Shown here: in pieces, positions 62,701 to 64,000 of the stretch
How positions within the stretch are numbered: the first letter of the stretch is position 1
Layout: each line of letters begins with the position of its first letter
DNA from: Hyperoodon ampullatus
Lineage: Eukaryota > Chordata > Mammalia > Artiodactyla > Ziphiidae
DNA length: 64,000 nt
Assembly (NCBI GenBank): GCA_949752795.1
Contig: CATKHW010000009.1
Coordinates: 1,674,001 to 1,738,000, forward strand
Reading direction: 5' to 3'
Program-made: the position numbers and the translations under genes
Notes under the pieces: model-generated
Databases searched by the model: none
Seen by the model: only the letters and a program-made list of their open reading frames with translations
Told to the model about the DNA's origin: nothing

Positions 62701-64000
62701 AATGCTCCATGACCCATGTCATCACAATGCTACATGACCACAGCCATCAAAATGATCCATGCCACTTGTCATCAGAATATTCCATGCGCTTGTCATCCCC
62801 ATGCTCCATGACCCCTGTAATCACAATGGTCCTTGACGCTTGTTGTCACATAGCTCCATGACACTTGTCATCACCGTGCTCCATGCCTTTGTCAGCAAAA
62901 TGCTACATGACCTTGTCATCACAATGCTCCATGCAATTGTCCTCACAATTCTCCATTACCAGTGTCATCACAATCCTCCATGAATCTTGGGATCACATTG
63001 CTTCATGCTCTTGTCATCACAATGCTCCATGATTCTTGAAATAAAAATGATCCATGACCTCTCTCATCACAATGCTCCAAACACTTGTGATCACAATGTT
63101 CCATAACACTTGTCATCACAATGCTCCATAACACTTGTCATCACAACGCTCCATGATGCCTGTCATCACAATAATCCATGCACTTGTCATCACAATGCTC
63201 CATGAACTTTTTCATCACAATGCTCAATACACTTGTCATCACAATGCTCGTGGACACATTTCCTCAGAATGCTCCTTGAACCCTGTCTTGAAAAGGCTCC
63301 ATGCCTTTTTCATCACAATGCTCCATGCCCTTTTTCTCACAATGCTCCATGCCATTGTCATCACAATACTGCACAAGCTTGTCATCAGAATGCTCCAAGA
63401 ACCTTGTCATCACAATGCTCCATGACCCCTCTCATCACAATGCTCCATGACCCATGTCATCACAATGATCCATTCCCTGGTCATCATAATGCTCCATTAC
63501 CCTTGTCATCACAATGCACCAAGCCCTTGTCATCACAATGCTCCATTACATTTGTCATCACATTTCTCCATGACACTTGGCATCACAATGCTCAATGCCA
63601 TTGTCATCACAATGCACCATGACATATGTCACCACAATGCTCCCTGACACCTTTCTTCACAATAATCAATGACCGTGTCATCACAATGCTTCATGCGCTA
63701 GTTATCACAATGTGCCATGCCCTCTGTCATCACAATAATCCATGAAACATGTCAGACGAATGCTCCATGCCCCTTTCATCCCAATTCTCCATGCCCTTGT
63801 CATCACGATGCTCCATGACCCCTGTCATCACAATGCTCTGTGACTCCAGTCATCACAATGCTTCATGACATTTGTCATCACAATGTTCCATGCCAATTTT
63901 CATCTCAATGCTGCATGAACCCGGTCGTCACAATGCACCATGCCCATCATCATAATGCTTCATGCTATTGTCATCAAAATGAAATCAAAATGCTCAATGA
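59788..64000. repeat. 24/25-bp minisatellite array, segment C
   Basis: The same minisatellite returns abruptly at TCAGAATGCTCC after the satellite unit breaks off at ATATCTTATG. Marker blocks seen in segments A and B recur, including AAAGCTC/TTGGCATC near 61205, the CACCACTGATATCACA block near 61020, and CTTCATGCTATT/AATGAAATC near 63957. The array runs off the end of the window. No gene is seen. Confidence 0.95.

Overview
This window is satellite-rich nuclear DNA from a cetacean (whale, dolphin or porpoise). Three independent signs support this: a tRNA-derived SINE of the cetacean CHR type at 9757-9986, L1 elements of the cetacean/artiodactyl type, and a 36-kb interrupted array of a ~1.74-kb tandem repeat that contains antisense L1 3'-end sequence. 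The last point matches what is known of the common cetacean satellite, usually described as roughly 1.6-1.8 kb and L1-derived. No intact host protein-coding gene was found. The many short open frames in the repeats are by-products of 24-bp periodicity or of L1 antisense sequence.

Layout. (1) 1-6722, 15264-23472 and 59788-64000 hold one family of a degenerate 24/25-bp minisatellite, about 19 kb in all. It is organised into longer higher-order blocks, recognisable by recurring variant units. (2) 6723-15263 is one plus-strand L1 inserted into the minisatellite with a 14-bp target-site duplication. It has a long GC-rich and pyrimidine-rich 5' UTR, an ORF1 split by a SINE, an ORF2 with a single internal stop, a G-rich 3' UTR with a poly(A) signal, and then ~380 bp that looks like 3'-transduced DNA containing part of a much older L1. 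(3) 23473-~27720 and 35041-59787 are the ~1.74-kb satellite. Seventeen copies of a ~72-bp palindrome mark the units, with centre-to-centre spacing of 1734-1742 bp in the homogeneous part. (4) ~27720-35040 interrupts that array. It holds an antisense L1 3' UTR piece, an exon-like segment of unknown identity, a decayed minus-strand endogenous retrovirus pol, sequence I cannot assign, and two minus-strand L1 3' ends arranged head to tail.

History as I read it. The minisatellite formed first. The L1 later landed cleanly in it, because the higher-order phase continues across the insertion. The ~1.74-kb array sits inside the same minisatellite, but the two sides do not join in phase, so that junction involved more than a simple insertion. 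Units in the middle and right of the ~1.74-kb array are very similar and show 4-unit (6.95-kb) duplication, while units at the left edge and next to the interruption are more diverged. Nothing here reads as a defence system or an operon-like unit. The most unusual structures are the minisatellite with its higher-order organisation, the regularly spaced palindromes, and the L1 carrying transduced DNA.
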